Program-made: the position numbers and the translations under genes
Notes under the pieces: model-generated
What the model saw: only the letters and a program-made list of their open reading frames with translations
What the model was told of the DNA's origin: nothing
Databases searched by the model: none
DNA from: Candidatus Leptovillus gracilis
Lineage (GTDB): Bacteria > Chloroflexota > Anaerolineae > Promineifilales > Promineifilaceae
Assembly: GCA_016716065.1 (NCBI GenBank)
Contig: JADJXA010000020.1
Coordinates: forward strand, 1-24,283
Direction of reading: 5' to 3'
DNA: 24,283 nucleotides
Part shown: piece after piece, positions 22,708 through 24,283 of the stretch
Position numbering within the stretch: position 1 is the stretch's first letter
Layout: each line of letters begins with the position of its first letter

Positions 22708-24057
22708 ATGGCCCTGACAGAGGCAATTAAAACGTACCACAATTTGCTCACCGATGACCTGGCGGCCGAATCGCAGGGGCAGTTAGACGCTCAGTTGCAG
22801 CGGCGGGGGCTGTATTTTGGCACACGGCCGTTATGCACCGTATTGCGCCCTCGCTTCCTCACCCCCGACCAGTTCACCTTTTTGCGCCGGGCGATACGGC
22901 CGCTGCTGCGCGGCTTCGATAAAATCTCCCGACGCGCCATCGAAGACGACGCCTTTCGCCAGCAGTTTGGCCTGTACGACTGGGAAGAAGAGCTGGTGCA
23001 GATAAACCCTGGTTACAGCAGCCACACCCCCCTCACCCGCCTGGACGCCTTTTATGTCACTGAAAACAGCGAACTGCGCTTCACCGAATACAACGCCGAA
23101 GTGCCGGCCGCCTCGGCCTACAACGACGTGCTGAACGCGGTATTTTATGGCCTGCCGGTGATGGGCGCGTTTATGAAGGAGTACGTGGCTCGCCCACTGC
23201 CCACCCGTCACAGTGTCATGCACGTTTTGCTGGATATGTACAAGGAATGGGGCGGCCAGGAACGGCCGCGCATTGCCATTTTGGACTGGGTAGATGTGCC
23301 CACCCGCAGCGAATTTGAACTGTTTACCCAATATTTTGCCAGCCAGGGGTACGAAAGCCGGATCATAGATCCCCGTGAGACAGAGTATAAAAACGGCCGT
23401 CTCATGGCCGGCGATTTCCACATCAACGTCATCTACAAGCGCGTCCTTATTACCGAACTCATCGAACGCTGCGGCGTGGATTCGCCCGTCGTCCATGCCG
23501 TGCGCGATGGCGCAGTGTGTATGGTCAACCCGTTCCGCTGCAAAATGCTCTACAAAAAGCTTAGTCTGGCTGTCCTCAGCGATGAACAAAACGCGGGCAT
23601 GTTTAGTGAAGAGGAACTGCGGGCCATTAAATCCCACATTCCCTGGACGCGCCGGGTGGAAGAGCGCCACACCACCTACGGCGGCCTGCCCGTAGACCTG
23701 GTTCCTTTCATCCACAAATATCAGGAGCAGCTTGTGCTGAAGCCCAACGACGATTATGGCGGGCGCGGCATCACTCTGGGCTGGCAAACCAATAAAAGTG
23801 GCTGGGAAAAAGCGGTGCAAGAAGCGCTGGAAACGCCCCACATCGTCCAGGAGCGCGTGGTCATCCCCGAAGAACCATACCCCAGCTTTGTCAACGACGA
23901 GCTGAAAATCTACAACCGCATGTTGGACACGGCCCCCTTTATTTTTTACGGCAATTACGTGGATGGCTGCCTGACCCGGCTTTCCACCGACCCGCTGCTG
24001 AACGTCTCGGCCGGCGGCGGCTCCACCGTGCCGACGTTTGTGGTGGAAAAGCGGTAG
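22708..24057 (+). CDS. Circularly permuted ATP-grasp ligase-like protein
   Basis: A 449-residue protein from ATG 22708 with GGAGG seven bases before. The metal-binding motif FTEYNAEVPAAS (E127, N129, E131) comes early. The ATP-binding lysine and Gly-rich loop, LVLKPNDDYGGRGI (K345, G351-G354), and the hinge IVQERVVIPEE come late. This reversed order is the mark of circularly permuted ATP-grasp proteins (PF14403/PF04174 relatives, including glutathionylspermidine synthase-like ligases). A middle domain has a Rossmann-like start RIAILDWVD and IYKRVLITELI. The protein ends in AGGGSTVPTFVV. It most likely forms an amide or peptide bond; substrates unknown. Confidence 0.85.
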   Translation: MALTEAIKTYHNLLTDDLAAESQGQLDAQLQRRGLYFGTRPLCTVLRPRFLTPDQFTFLRRAIRPLLRGFDKISRRAIEDDAFRQQFGLYDWEEELVQINPGYSSHTPLTRLDAFYVTENSELRFTEYNAEVPAASAYNDVLNAVFYGLPVMGAFMKEYVARPLPTRHSVMHVLLDMYKEWGGQERPRIAILDWVDVPTRSEFELFTQYFASQGYESRIIDPRETEYKNGRLMAGDFHINVIYKRVLITELIERCGVDSPVVHAVRDGAVCMVNPFRCKMLYKKLSLAVLSDEQNAGMFSEEELRAIKSHIPWTRRVEERHTTYGGLPVDLVPFIHKYQEQLVLKPNDDYGGRGITLGWQTNKSGWEKAVQEALETPHIVQERVVIPEEPYPSFVNDELKIYNRMLDTAPFIFYGNYVDGCLTRLSTDPLLNVSAGGGSTVPTFVVEKR

Positions 24058-24102
24058 TTGGTGGCATGGGTCATGGCCCATGGCCCATGACGATCCCCGC
24101 CT

Positions 24103-24283
24103 ATGCCCCTGGCAGTTTTTCTAACGGCCGTTTTGTCTGCCCTGTTGGCCGGATTTATCTGGTGGGCGGGGCGGCGGCAGGCGCGGCTGCTGGCGACCAT
24201 CGAGGTGGTCACGGCCGCCGATTTTGCTTCGCGGCATCTGGGCAATAAACGGCCGTTACACATCTTCCTGCCACCCCACTACC
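24103..24283 (+). CDS. Membrane-anchored esterase-like protein, partial (N-terminus only)
   Basis: Only 60 residues lie in the window. ATG 24103 is followed by a hydrophobic segment (LAVFLTAVLSALLAGFIWW, about 3-21), then Arg-Arg, as in a signal anchor with the bulk outside or membrane-attached. Residues 49-60 (NKRPLHIFLPPHY) look like the first strand of putative esterases, which often begin with RPxxVYLPPxY. The frame is open to the window edge. It starts 45 bases after the permuted ATP-grasp gene. A competing frame from 24066 has no protein-like character. Esterase identity is a short-motif inference. Confidence 0.55.
   Translation, partial: MPLAVFLTAVLSALLAGFIWWAGRRQARLLATIEVVTAADFASRHLGNKRPLHIFLPPHY

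Larger units (their letters stand above)
651..24256. repeat. Dispersed palindromic octamer ACGGCCGT, 44 copies
   Basis: Start positions by hand count: 651, 1445, 1519, 1965, 2286, 2545, 2895, 3890, 4649, 4761, 5232, 5440, 5884, 7421, 9219, 9378, 9520, 10280, 11114, 11579, 12787, 13004, 13384, 13451, 13593, 13753, 14496, 15276, 15335, 15693, 15907, 17309, 17623, 17683, 17794, 18741, 20135, 21031, 21723, 21872, 22824, 23393, 24124, 24249. Most copies are inside genes and use different reading frames (translated as TAV, DGR/NGR or RPL/RPF). A few are intergenic (13593 at a stop codon, 14496). The sequence is its own reverse complement, so it has no strand. Confidence 0.93.

Noticed and set aside
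24066..24248. Plus-strand frame from 24066 at the window end
   Set aside because: Gly/Ala-rich out-of-frame reading; the frame from ATG 24103 has a membrane anchor and an esterase-like strand and stays open to the edge.

Overview
The window looks like a chromosomal segment of a GC-rich (roughly 55-58% by eye), free-living bacterium. My best guess is Chloroflexota (Anaerolineae or relatives). That is an inference from the general look of the proteins, the long Thr/Pro-rich spacers in exported proteins and the gene mix; there is no rRNA or marker gene to prove it. I see no tRNA, rRNA, CRISPR array, transposase or phage structural gene.

Layout. Positions 1-865 (minus strand) carry a truncated dicluster ferredoxin and a Mn/Fe superoxide dismutase. 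Positions 1102-3533 (plus) carry a peptide-type ABC solute-binding lipoprotein broken by one frameshift, then a membrane-anchored Thr/Pro-rich surface protein. Positions 3614-5123 (plus) carry a TauE/SafE-type permease and a BEM46-like hydrolase. At 5133-6299 (minus) is a class V aminotransferase. At 6536-8689 (plus) an ABC1/UbiB kinase-like protein is fused to an N-terminal holin-4-like membrane domain, followed at 8856-9530 by an unknown polytopic membrane protein. Positions 9910-13593 (plus) encode the two halves of a heterodimeric ABC exporter. Positions 13695-20731 (all minus) carry a HAD hydrolase, a very long class A penicillin-binding protein coupled to a MaoC-type hydratase, release factor 1, and a DegV protein. 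Positions 20862-24283 (plus) hold an esterase-like hydrolase, an ATP-grasp ligase, a circularly permuted ATP-grasp ligase and the start of a second, membrane-anchored esterase-like protein. This last cluster is the best candidate for an undescribed biosynthetic or modification pathway.

Two sequence-level systems overlay the genes. First, the palindrome ACGGCCGT occurs 44 times by hand count, in genes and between them, far above random expectation, recalling the HIP1 octamer of cyanobacteria. Second, several intergenic gaps contain arrays whose unit is exactly 7 nt and whose left and right halves are inverted (CAGnnnn then CTGnnnn, or CCGnnnn then CGGnnnn). Each locus has different words in a shared grammar. 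Some arrays run into gene ends and create spurious or appended protein ends.

Several starts were moved downstream of the longest possible reading frame because a ribosome binding site, an overlap or a repeat boundary decided them. All motif and repeat positions were read by eye; no database search was possible.
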